A DNA stretch of 64,000 nucleotides, taken from NCBI GenBank assembly GCA_032358165.1, contig JAALGY010000022.1, forward strand, positions 1 through 64,000, given 5' to 3'. A program made the position numbers and the translations under genes. Below the pieces are notes generated by a model that did no database searches, was not told where the DNA came from, and saw nothing but the letters and a program-made list of their open reading frames with translations. The DNA comes from Diplosphaera chodatii. Taxonomy: Eukaryota; Chlorophyta; Trebouxiophyceae; Prasiolales; Stichococcaceae. Positions 44,801-55,873 of the stretch are shown here, piece after piece (position 1 is the first letter of the stretch; each line of letters starts with the position of its first letter).

Positions 44801-44985
44801 CAATCACGGTGGTGCACGACAGAGATGCTGCTGTGTCGGATCGTTCTCAATCCCTGCTGCTTGTCCTGTAGGTGGCGGGCGGCAAATCCACGGTGTGGCA
44901 GTACACCCAGGACTGGATCAACACGGTCTACGGCTCGGCAGACGCCGCCGCGGCAGCAGGCTACACGCCCTCGACTGTGCGCTAG
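41877..44985 (+). CDS. Membrane-anchored pseudokinase
   Basis: ATG 41877 begins MAAADWQVGGAPAQRS followed by the hydrophobic helix LLTISVVAIGAAAGFSLVHW, an N-terminal anchor. Helical segments (LQVAAERLAVLARSAEAI; LLEQLKALASGYTERK) lead into a kinase fold: DGQVYKALRGGEHPIAIREI (~42860), HIVRLLGSAPVPGG (~43150), ARGLQWLHAHDILHQDLKPD (~43555), VRLANAGLARFMRHDYMG (~43855), APEIIHGLPPTRASDIWSLG (~44130) and DRNPAARPTAAE (~44470). The glycine loop is eroded, the VAIK Lys is Arg, HRD is HQD and DFG is NAG. The fold is kept but catalysis is very unlikely. The last exons may end at TGA 44797-44799, or at TAG 44985 after an exon reading STVWQYTQDWINTVYGSAD, or splice on into the next gene. A scaffold or allosteric role is inferred. 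Confidence 0.75.
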
Positions 44986-45022
44986 CAGCAGCACTGCATT
45001 GCCCTCTCCACTTGGAGCCTGG

Positions 45023-46803
45023 ATGCTGCTAAAGCGTGCTATGACACCGAACGTTGGCTGTACCAGACACGCCCAAACCCTGCAGGTGGAGGATGTGCTG
45101 GAGGCCCGGGAGTGGGACCAGTACAAGGAAATGATTGACCAGATGCGGGGGCTGATAGCAGACCCGGATGCACGCACCCCCGGCAGCCGCGCCTTCCACC
45201 GCATCCTGGAGCTGTACAATGCGATCTCCAAGGTCGCCAAGATCAAGGCGCGTCCGGCGGGGTGCTGGGCTGCAGGCGCTCCTGCGGCAGGCCCGCTGTG
45301 CCTCTGCTTCTTCCTGTTCTTACATGCGGCTGCCTTTGCTGTGCACGGTGTTCGGCCACAATCACTCCTCAACCCTTTTACTCCAGGACGATGTTCGACC
45401 TACAATATCAGCAATCAGTGCTGCACTGTACCTGAAGTGCAGCGTACTAATGGCAACTCGACGCAAAGCTCACCCGCCAATCATGCAACACACGTGACTC
45501 TGCAGCTGGCGTGCACGGCGCAGCTGGTGCGCGAGCAGCGCATCGCGCAGATGGCTTCGATGGAGGCGCTGCTGGAGCTGGCGCCCGGGGCGGTGCCCGG
45601 CGCCGAGCGCCCCACCCCGCAGCACAAGCAGAAGCCGGCGCAGCACAGCTCCGGCGGCAAGCTGCGGGTCCAGGTCCACAGCAACAGCAACGGCGCAGGC
45701 GTGGGGGCTGCAACCGACGCGGGCGCTGCAGCGGAGCCCATGAACGGCGCCCCTGGTGGCGACTCAACGCGTGTTGCATCGGGCGTGAGCGGTGCCAGCG
45801 CAGCAGACGACAGCGATGCGGACGGCACGGATCCCGCAGTCCGGCCGCAGGCGGCGGCGCTCGCGGCGATGCGCCTGACGCCCGACCAGCAGAAGCTGCT
45901 GCTGACGGTAGGCCCAGACTACTGCCCTACATGTGTTGCGTGACACATTGCCAGCCATGCCAGTAGGCAAGGTGTTGAGTGCCAGTGTCACACCTGTACT
46001 GCCGGCTTGCCTGTTGGATGGGGCTTCCGTCCCCGTGCTGGTGGGCAAGTTGGGACGTTGTGTGGCTTCAGGAGCGGGTGACGGCCAGGGAAGCGCACCG
46101 CGAGCTGGCCGCGCAGCGGCAGCTGCTGGTGCAGCAGCTGTACGACTACGCGACGGGGGCCTCGCACGACCAGGGCACGGCCCTGGAGGCGTCGGCCGCC
46201 ATCCGCAAAAACATCATGGAGGAGGTCGGCAGCCTAGCATCCTGATAGCATACATGCTTCGATACCCAGGCTCAGTTCCTGGGTCAATGTGGGTCACTTG
46301 AGGCTGACAGTGTCTGTCTGCTGTCTGACAGGGCCGGCTGCTGCACAGCCAGCACACCTGGGTACGCTTCTGCACTGAACTTCATTGAGTTAAGCTACAT
46401 GCCGACATGCTGCCGTTGCATGACCGTCACAACTTTGGAAACTGCACAGGGAATGCTGATTGTCTTGCAGGTGATCACAGAGCTGCTGAGTCCATTCCAG
46501 TATGCAGCCAGCGAAGGTAGGCACGCAGTCATGTGGCACCATGTGCGCGGTGATCTGGTACGCCATGTGATAAACATGATGCTTCATGGGCCGTCAACTG
46601 GTTGAACCTGCGGTGCTGTGCTGACTGCAGTGGCAGCATTCCCCACGGTCGTAGACCCGCCAGTTCTCCTGCGACTCGTGGCAGCAGCGGTGGAGGACCA
46701 TACCAGCGATGAAGCCGTGCATCTGTGGCAGCCGATCATCAAGGAGGGGGCCTTCTCGAATCTAGGCTGGCGCATCAACGAGGATCCGGAGCTTCAGCAC
46801 TGA
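45023..46803 (+). CDS. Coiled-coil regulator with LTPFQ-type C-terminal domain (algal bZIP-like tail)
   Basis: Exon 45086-45247 (VEDVLEAREWDQYKEMIDQM and RAFHRILELYNAISKVAKIK) is followed by 45506-45907, which encodes coiled-coil and disordered Ala/Ser-rich sequence, then LTPDQQKLLLT. The exon at 46072 (ERVTAREAHRELAAQRQLL, then EASAAIRKNIMEE) joins RLLHSQHTW, VITELLSPFQYAASE and VAAFPTVVDPPVLLRLVAAA in phase. It ends NEDPELQH and TGA at 46801-46803. The C-terminal arrangement (LxP-Q, coiled coil, LSPFQ-A, YP/FP-xxD-x-L) resembles the conserved tail of many chlorophyte bZIP-type regulators, but no basic region was seen. ATG 45023 is in frame with exon 45086. The upstream exon 44878-44976 can also splice in phase to 45086, which would join this to the pseudokinase. 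Confidence 0.5.
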
Positions 46804-47053
46804 ATGCACACGCCTGAAGCTCAGGAATTTCACAGCGGCATGTCCTATGCGGGGCATCCGTCAAGTGCCCCTGAGTCGCAAGATCTGGAGCTGCCAGCAC
46901 CGCTTTGGTGCAACGCTAGTGCTGATGGTGCAGCAATGCCCACAAGCCAATGGCACGGGTTTAACCGCGGTGCTTGCGATGTGCAGCATATGACAGAAGA
47001 CATTGTTTTGCAGTAACTCGTATGTTACTGTCCAAATGTATTGTATGTAGCGT

Positions 47054-47096
47054 CACCCGACGGCGGGACTACCTGCGTTTTTCCCGCCGTCAGGTG
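47054..47096. repeat. GC-rich inverted repeat (hairpin)
   Basis: GACGGCGGGA (47059-47068) pairs with TCCCGCCGTC (47082-47091). CACC and GGTG extend the stem past one C-A mismatch, for 14 base pairs around a 13-nt loop. It lies just downstream of the regulator-like gene stop. Confidence 0.85.
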
Positions 47097-47183
47097 AATG
47101 GCATATCTTAGCAATTTGACGGCGTGTGGCACAGCGGTCTGAAGGGGCAGGTGCTCACGTCTACGCCTGATTGGGGATATCTA

Positions 47184-47205
47184 GCAGCATGTAGTAACAT
47201 GCTGC
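47184..47205. repeat. Short perfect hairpin
   Basis: GCAGCATGT (47184-47192) and ACATGCTGC (47197-47205) form a perfect 9-bp stem with loop AGTA. It lies about 90 bases from the GC-rich hairpin, in the same convergent region. Confidence 0.85.
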
Positions 47206-47485
47206 ATCTAGCCTGTTCCCTTCTGCAGTTGTAAGCTTGCCGTGGGATGAGACTCCACTGCAACTTCAGCTCTTTGATCTGATATCTAGGTGGTTTATCT
47301 CGCTGCTGCCTGCCTGTTTGCTTGCTTGCCTGTCTGTCTGTTGCCTGTCCAGGGTGTGTGTGTCATGGAAATACCAGATGGCACTCTACAAGCATCCTCG
47401 CCGAAGCTCCTCAGAGAGCTGATCTTTACGCCCACACCAGACATCCCAGCCACTTCGCAATTGCGATACTGCTGGCGCCACAGCC

Positions 47486-50400
47486 TCAGACCTTCCGGGC
47501 GCGGGTGCGCTGCTTGGTGGCATCCTTCACCACCTTCTCCTCCACCAGCAGCCCCTTGCGCCGCCGCACCTGCAGGCGTCATCAAGCACTTCAGCACTGT
47601 ACTGGTGCGATATGCAATGCAGCAATCAGCTATGACAGCGGCTGCGGCCTTGGAGGGCCTTGGCTCCTGCAGCGCCAATGCTGCTCCGGAGGCCAGCAGG
47701 CATGTCCTCGGCACACAAGCGGGCAGTCCTGGACAGCAGCGACGCTCCGCAACCCACCGAGTCGATGAGGGAGCGCGCGAGGTTGGGGGCGCCCACCCCC
47801 TGCCCCTCCTCCCCAAACTCCTCCCGCTCCTCCTCCGTCACCGGCACGAAGAAGGGGTCCACCTGCTCATTCCACGTGACGCTATGTTTATTCGCATCGT
47901 GGATCTGGGAACCTACAGCACCTGATTGAGCACAGCCAAGCGTGTAGGGTGGGCGAGCCGCAGCTGAAGAGGCATGCTGCATAAGGGACGAGGACAGCCG
48001 GAGAGAGCACACACAGGTGGAAAGGGGTGGCCCAAAGCCCTGAACCCAGACCTGCAGGCGCTCCCAGTGGCTGAGCAGCAGGGAGGCGGCGGCGCCGCCG
48101 GACGACCGCTGCCGCATCTCCGTCATCAGCCCGAAGGACGCCTCCGCCGGCAGGAAGGAGTGCACAGCAAACACGTCTGCCCCCTCCCGCATCTCCTCGC
48201 TCACAATCCTCGCGCGCCGCCGCCCCAGCACCGTGTACACGCCTGGACACACAAGTGCTGGCAGTTAGTAGCTAGGCAAGTGCAGGTACTTTACAACAGA
48301 AGGCACCTTGGGCAGCAAAGAAGGGGAACTGGTGATGGCACTGTGCAAGATATTCAAGCACGATCGACAGCAGGGGCTGTTGCATCTGGATCCGGGCGCT
48401 AGAGGACGCTGCAGCTGCACTTGTGTGCCACACACCTGACAGCACCTCTGATGAGGCGGACACCTCGCACAGGAACATGGCCTCCACCAGCCGGGGGCTG
48501 CCCTCCGACACAGCCCGCCGGAACGCCTGCCGCGCCGCAGCCGTGACCTACACCGGAGGTCACGCCAGCACGTCACACATCCAGCACCTCTATAACTCTG
48601 CCATACACGAACCCCAGCATGCAGCGGGTGCAACAAGAGAGCGGCGTGCCTGTCCGCTGAAGGGGCCGTACACATCCTCCTGCAGGTTGATGGCAGGGCT
48701 GCCCCCGGCCTCCCGGTGGTCCAGTCTGAGCCTTGCCTCGACCTGCAAACGATGCAAGGCCCCATTCTGGATGCCTGGTACTTGGGCAACTGTTGCAGGT
48801 TTGGCTGCTTCAGGACACCTCACTGAGATGTTTGCCTCGCACTTGATGATGGAGGGTATTAATTGAAAGGCAGGTAAGCTGACAAGCTGACAGCACCGGA
48901 GCTGGGCCTCCTGCACATCACCGAACAGCAGGTGGCGCACCTCGAAGGCAACACCCCACATCGGCTCATCGCACAGCGGCCCTGCTGCTGACGCCAGCTG
49001 GAAGCCAGAAGAAACACCCGACTCAACCGCATGCAGCGCCGCAGCTACGGCTGCCGGGTCCAGAGCGTCCACCGCCGACCCTGCAGCAAAGATGTGACAC
49101 ACTCTTTGGCGCCATCATCCCTTACATGATCTACGATGTACAGTCACGGCACAGTGTCTTGCAGCAGTTATCAGGCACATCACTGCGATGCTTCCCATGC
49201 GTGATGAGATAAGCCACCTGCTTCACTGGCTGCTTGCCAGCGAAGGTCGTTGTTAGACGAAGGCGGCCGCCGCTGCATGCCGTCGTGCTCAGCAGCAGCG
49301 GGCAGCAGCAACGAGCCCAGCTCGGAGCTGCCCAGGTCCAGCCGCACGGCGTCGCCGCTCTGCATGCAGAGAGCACAAACATATCTTCTCATGTCATGAG
49401 GCAACCAACATTTACAGGTGGACTGCCTGCAAAGGGCATGCGTCTAGTCCTGCTGGTGCCAACTCGGGCATTCTCTCTTCTACAAATACAGTAGTGGGTT
49501 GCAGGTCATGTCGACTGTTCAGATGGATGACTCGTGGATGAAAATGACACAAAGTTGGGTATTGCATGTGGGTGTGCACAGGTGCGCCAGCCCAGAGCAG
49601 CGGCACACCTGCTGGGCCTCCTCATCAGTCTGGGGCGGCGCCCCCGGGGCAGCAGGCGCCGCTGCGGCCCGCCGCCCCAGGTGCAGCAGGCGCTCGGGCG
49701 GCACGTCCCACAGGCCCCCATGGGCCCCGGGCCGCTCGCCCACCAGCAGCAGGTTGGGACCCACCCGGTGCGGCCCTGCCAGCCACGCCCGCCGCAGCAC
49801 AGCAACCGCTGTTCCACTGGCCTCGTCCGCCGCCGCTGCCAACCTGCACACGGCAAGTAACTCAGCACGACACATCCACAGCAGTTCTATTGCACCAATG
49901 CATCAGCGGGCAAAGTCACACACGGCCTCATCAACCCTGCAGCTGATCCGTGGTAGTCAGTGGCGACGACAGCCACGCACCGCTTCTGCAGTGCAACCAT
50001 GGCATCTGAGGCATGCGCTGTGCCATCAGTCCCATCTGCTGCCGACGCCACGTGTGCCTCGCTGCCATGCCGGCCGTTCTCGCAGGCCGCCATAGCACCG
50101 CTCTCAACCGCAGCACTGCCATTGGGCTCTGGTGCCCCATCCTGCTCGGCTGTGCCGCTGTGCATGCTGCTGCCTGCAGCTGTGCTGCCGCCGGCGCGCT
50201 GCCGCTCGGCTGTATCGACCGCCGCTCGAAGCAACTCAGCATTGTCTGTCAGGGTGCGGGCAAGGGATGCGGGCAGGGGCAGCGCCCGCACCCGCAGCGC
50301 CACCCGCCCATTGGCGGTCACCGCCTCAACCACCTGTGGTGCGGAGCAACGGCTGTCATGTTGCAAGTCAGATGGTGCATAGTCCTGGAGCTTACTGTCA

Positions 50401-53400
50401 GCGAGCAGGACATGCATCGAAAGTGATGTTTTCTGACTCACCATTCGCCTTGCCATTTTCAGTCACATCAGGCTATGGGGCATTGTCAAAGATTGTCGCA
50501 CCATATGCATCCGCTGCCAACTGGACTGAGGACGCAGATGTATATGACAAACCACAATGGGGATTGTGGGCACCTTTGGTGGGCGGTGCACGATGTCGGG
50601 GGCTTCAGCGGGGTCGGCCACCGACTCGCGGAAGGCGACGAGCGGCGGCGACACCGTCAGCTCCACCCGAGCAAAGCGCTCCCGTAGGTCCTGGATGCAC
50701 GTCTCCAGGTGCACCTCCCCTGCAGGCCAGTCCCAACGTGTCATGAATGCCAGACCAGACGGCGGCTGTGTGACACCACAGTGCGACACAACCAAGAGTC
50801 TCAGCCTTGAGCTTGTCTCACCAACGTATCTTAGTACGCATCATCAACATTCAACAACGCTTCCCCCACTGATGTCGGGCCTGTGATGCAGCAACCCAGC
50901 AGCACCTGCGGCGCCCAGCACATGCTCGCCGGAGGGCTGCAGCGTGACCTCGGCCAGGGGGTCGGCACGGTGCAGCAGGTCCAGCCCCGCGATCAGCGCG
51001 CCCATGTCCCCCAGCGCCTTGGCCTCGATCGCCACCCGCACAATGGGCGCTGCCTGCGAAGGGCAAGCAGCAGTGACCAAATGCCCCAAAGCGTGCCTGC
51101 CACTGCACCTTGCGGTCAGGTGGGCGTGAACTCGTTTGCAACCGACACTCATCCACTGCTGCAGCTTCTGCCTGAGCAGAGGAGCTTGTGCTACTGCTGA
51201 CCTGGAAGAGCATGGGCGCAAGGGGCCGCGCCGCGGGGCTGTCTGTGAGCGTGGCGGACTTCAGGATGGCGGTGTCCAGCCCGCCGATGGCCAGCACGTT
51301 GCCCGCTGGCACCTCCTGCGGAAGCAGGAAGCTAGACGTGAATGCTCATTTACCCTCAGCAGCCTGGTGCAGCAAGCAGCAGCATTCAAACACTCAGGTC
51401 ACACAAGTAGGGCTGCCGGCGGTCTGAGGAGCTTGCTGTACTGGTGGCGATATCGGGCGGCTATGACTCAGGGCACCTGCAGCCGTTCCAGGCCGCGACC
51501 CATCATGAGGTACAGCCCAGAGACACGCCCCTCCTGCCTCAGCTGGTCCGGCTGAGCTGGTGAGTACGCCGCTGACAGCACCTGCATGCACGGTACCATT
51601 CCAGTTTGTCTTCATCGTGCACTGGCCACTCATGCATCAGCCTGTGCCCACACTGTGGCCTCGCCCCCTGTGTACTGCTGCATCAAGGGGAGATGATAGA
51701 CAAGCACCATTGTGCAGCTGTCACCTGCACAGTTGCTCCCTCACGAATGACACCAGAGAACACACGCCCAAAGGCCAGGAATGTCTCAGCATGTGGGTTC
51801 GGCGGCGCAGGTTGCCCATGCCGCCTGCACACAGACCTCAGCAGTATATATCAGCCACAGTGGCCAGCTGACAGCATCTGGCCATGCTGCACTATTGGCG
51901 TAGCCAAGCTGGGTCCTGGGTTCTTGGTATTGCCAAGAAGGCCACTATTGTTGCAGGCGGCTGCAGGTGCTGGCAAGTGGTATGAGCAGGCCTAGCACAC
52001 ATGCTGCAGCACACGAGCAAATGTCAATGTTGCAGAGCGACTGCCCTCAATCAGACCGCGCCGGGAACCGGCATCCGGAGGAGGGTAATTAGCTCTGCAA
52101 AAGCAACGAAAGTGCACTACCACCAAGACAAATCTCACGACAGGCAGCACACCTCGGCAGGGCAGAGGCTGGTACCGCGACCATCTTCGAGACGTACACC
52201 ACCAGCGGTGCGTCTGGCGACACGTCGCAGTAGCCGACTGCTGACTCCATGGCTGCCAGCTGTCGCTGCACCGGTGCTGGAAGCGGCAGGCCCCGCAGCG
52301 CTTCGCTGCGCGGTGGCAGCAGACGTGGCACCCGCTCCGGCGCGGCCGTCTGACACACATGCAGGAGGAGTCAGCATGGCATGCACAACAAGACGACATA
52401 CAAATGTTTGTCTAGAATCTCACAGATTTCCTTGGCACTCCTGCTGTGATGCAATAGTGCTTCCCGGCTCTGATGCCTGAAGCAAGCTGGATTACGGCAA
52501 AACCTCAGGGTGGGTGATCATGACTCATCCATGCTATCATGTCGAGCATGACACCCTTTGATACGACCATCATGCAGGGCCAGGCCATCACCCCGAGTCT
52601 GCCATCCCCCTACAAACACACATGACGACCAGCAAGTTTTGGAGGCAGATTGAAAAAGTGGAGCGGCCCACCATGGGGTCTGGCAGGTGCTCGATGGCCA
52701 TGCCCAGCACGGCCTCGGGCAGCGGCAGCCAGGCCCGCAGCACCGCTCGCAGCGCCGTGCGGGCGTCGGGGTGACCGAGCACCTTGTCGCTGACATTCAA
52801 ATGCAGCCCCGCCACCATTCTGCCCAGCACGTCCTGAAGGGAGCAACAGTGTGCACCCTGATAGATAGATAGTCACTCAGGGAACAAACATGTCAGATGG
52901 CGGGGCAAAGACAGCGCGTGATGAGCGGCACCATCTCAATAGCTCAGCAGCCTGAGGTCGATACTACGAACGCAATCGTTGCAAACATGTCCGCAAGTGC
53001 CTCCTGCTGCTGAGTTGTTTGCTCCCAAATAGACTATGAATGCATGCAGGAAATGATGACCATCGATGATCTGGTAACGTTACAAACCCACAATCACACC
53101 CACAATGGTTTCCTCCAAGTCCTGATAGGGGCTCTTCAAGTTGGCACGTACCTTGTGATCAGCGCCAGGCTGGGCAGCGGCGTACGCCTTCCACAGCGGC
53201 TCCAGAGCCAGCGTCACGAACAGCGGCCGGCCACGGTCGCCCTTGTGCGGCCGCAGCCGCATAATGCGCTTCGTCTTTGCTGAGTAGGTGTAGTCACCCC
53301 ACAGCGCCTGCAGACTTAGAAAATTGCCGTCGGTACCCCATGAAAGTGCGCATACGGTTATGCTGGGGAGGGCCAGTTACACAAGTGTAAACCGCAGCTC

Positions 53401-55102
53401 ATGCTGCCAGCTGCAAAGCAGCAGCAACCTGCACAAATTGCACCTTCTGGAGGGCGCGGGGGTTGCCACCCATCTTGGCAGCATACATGGCTGCGAACTG
53501 CCCAAGCGTGAACGCCCAGCCGTCGCCTGCGGACCTGCATGCAACAAACAGCATGTCTGTCTAACACATGCAACATGGCTCCAGCATTGAAGATCCATGA
53601 CGGCTGACACGTTCGTTTAAAAGTAGTAAGGCGAGCGCCACTCACGCAAAGGCGACATTGCCGGTCTCCGGCTTGAAGTAGTCCTCTTCGTCCTCTTCTT
53701 CCTTCAGCCTCCGTCGCTCCTCCTCCTCTGAGTTATACCCATTCTGATCGTTGTCCCTGCGCAGGTGCACATCACCATTGGACACACAATACAGGAGTAG
53801 CATCCTGACATCTTGTTTTCAGGTGCTGCCAAACATCCAGGAGATAAGTGATACTCTCAGCATGCATCCCACCTGGCTTCTGGACCCTCCTGTGCTGCAA
53901 GAACCGCATCGGCATCGGATATGTACTTCTCGGATGTGAACGCTGACACTATGCCATTCACGCGCGCCACGATTGCCCGCAGCCGCTCGGCAGCCTCTGC
54001 TGCGCTCATGCCAACCTCCAGCACCAGCCGGTCGATCTTGTTGATCACCAGGCACATCTTCACCTGATGCGAGGAGAGCACGCTCGCATGTTGAGCAGGT
54101 GGCCAAGCATGTGCCTCCATGTGCATGGAACAACGGCCCGCCCAATCTTGTGGATGCTGTTGGGCCACTGCTGGAGACCGTCGCGGGAGCACCCATCAGA
54201 GCGGCAGGAAAGCTGACGTGATGCCACACCTTCTCTTCCCAGGCCTGCCGCAGCACCGCGTGCGTCTGGATGCACACGCCCTCCACGGCGTCCACCAGCA
54301 CCAGCGCGCCGTCGCTGAGCCGCACTGCCGTCGACACCTGAAGCGGCTCACAGATGCTTCTTTGCATGCAGGTTTTCCATCGATGCCAGCGCAACACGGT
54401 GGCTGCTGTGTCCTCTGTGTTATTCACTACAACAGACGGTGTGCACGGTGCACCTCGCTGCAGAAGTCCACATGGCCAGGGCTGTCGATGAGGTTGATCA
54501 GGACCCCGCGCTCCGCACGGTTGCTGCCAAGCTGCGCCGCGGCTGCCTTGCCATTGCTTTCAGGCGAGCCCGACGGCTGCGCATCTCCGTTTCTGCGTCG
54601 CTCCCCCATGTGCAGTAGCGAGATCGAGCTGGATTTCATGGTGATGCCACGCGCCTGCAGGTAAACAGAACATGTTACACGCCCTTGCCTGCATCTTCTC
54701 AAGTACCAAACGGCCTCAGCCTTGTCCATCTTTGCTGTGGAAACTCCTAAACACACCAATGTCAGCTTCTGTCGCCTCTGCTCCAGTCCGAACTCAGCAC
54801 ACATGGCAAGCGCAGAGGCACCTGCTCATCGTCGCGGCTGTCCAGATACCGCATCTGGCCCACGAGCTTCGGATGGATGAGGCCGTTCGACGCGATCAGG
54901 TGGTCCGACAGCGTCGTCTTGCCATGGTCCACGTGCGCCAGGATGCAGATGTTGCGGATGCGCGGCTGCAGGCAGCCAGACCGCATGCAGTATAAGGCAG
55001 TGTTTCATGCAGGTGACAGAAGTCGAGCATTCCGTTTGTAGCAGGGTTTCCACTCACCGTCTTAGACTGCAGCGCCTGCAGCTCCTCTGTCGAGACGTTC
55101 AT
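47486..55102 (-). CDS. EFL1: Elongation factor-like GTPase 1 (60S ribosome maturation)
   Basis: A large minus-strand gene of about 20 exons starts at ATG 55102 ([15 protein letters not shown]) and stops at 47488-47486. The G domain shows [20 protein letters not shown] (G1, ~54920), [28 protein letters not shown] (G2), [15 protein letters not shown] (G3, ~54480), [20 protein letters not shown] and [10 protein letters not shown] (G4, ~54040). Next come the EFL1-specific [20 protein letters not shown] and [16 protein letters not shown] segments, then domain II ([15 protein letters not shown]) and EF2-like domains III-V with [47 protein letters not shown] and [20 protein letters not shown]. The C-terminus [19 protein letters not shown] and [13 protein letters not shown] is diagnostic of EFL1 rather than EF2. 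With SBDS it releases eIF6 from pre-60S subunits. All regions appear present. Confidence 0.93.
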
Positions 55103-55873
55103 GGCTGCTCAGGATGTCGAAGCGGGTGCCGCCGGCTGCCAGCGTCACGACGGTCAGGAAGCACGCGGTGCCGGTCTGAAGCAGCCGCGCGCCAGGCTCC
55201 AGCGATGCTCGTGTTGCTTCTAGCAAGTTGAGTGGTGAGATGAGCTGTATAATGGAGCCGCTCAAAGCGTTTTGATTCTACCATACGCGACTCGTTGGTT
55301 TCGCATGCACCCGACACAGGTATCAGGGTTGCTTGTAGTGTGTAGTTGCATGAACATGCTGTAATGCAGTGTCGCTGTGCAAGCAGAGAATTCGGTTGAA
55401 GCTCATTCATCTGGAAGAAGCTGTCTTCTCAGGGACCCCCTGGAGCGTTGCATCATCTCAAGGCCATCCAGTGCTTACATCTGCATGAAAACAGCAGAAC
55501 GAGGATGCTGTCATGATATGTGTCTGACAAGACAGACTTGTGATACCAACATCCCTCCATCCCTCAATAGTGCTTGCGGGGTGCCCCGACAACAAAGTGA
55601 AGAAGTCAACAGGCTGCCGCTGCAGTCTGAAGCGGTGCCTTGCCATGCAAATGTAGCATGTGGAATGCAACATGACTCATCACACAAAGAGTTCAACGGA
55701 GCAGCAGTAGCAACAACAGCAGCAGTACATGTCTTGCACGTTTATCTTGGTCTTCTTGGCCACAAGATTTGCCCAGCGTACGCCCCGTCATACCTCGCCT
55801 TTCCCTGCCACCATCCACTGGTGCTTGCACCTTCCACCTCACAGCCGGAACCAGCTGCCCCCGCAGCCATCGC
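55103..55873. other. Intergenic stretch between two minus-strand genes
   Basis: It holds the EFL1 promoter side and the 3' side of the SLC25 gene. A CAG/CAA-rich tract occurs at about 55696-55726. There is no gene. Confidence 0.4.

Larger units (their letters stand above)
46804..47485. other. Convergent intergenic region with two hairpins
   Basis: It lies between the ends of the regulator-like gene and EFL1. Two perfect or near-perfect inverted repeats are described separately. A CTTGCTTGCCTGTCTGTCTG-type pyrimidine-rich stretch follows at about 47319-47350. Confidence 0.5.

Noticed and set aside
44825..45943. 372-codon uninterrupted frame through the regulator-like gene
   Set aside because: Parts such as 45248-45505 read as intron-like Cys/Phe-rich sequence, with an acceptor at 45503-45505. 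Only the flanking segments look like real protein, so I treat the middle as an intron that happens to be open.
47319..47350. CTTG/CCTG/TCTG short repeats
   Set aside because: An imperfect pyrimidine-rich simple repeat with no sign of function.
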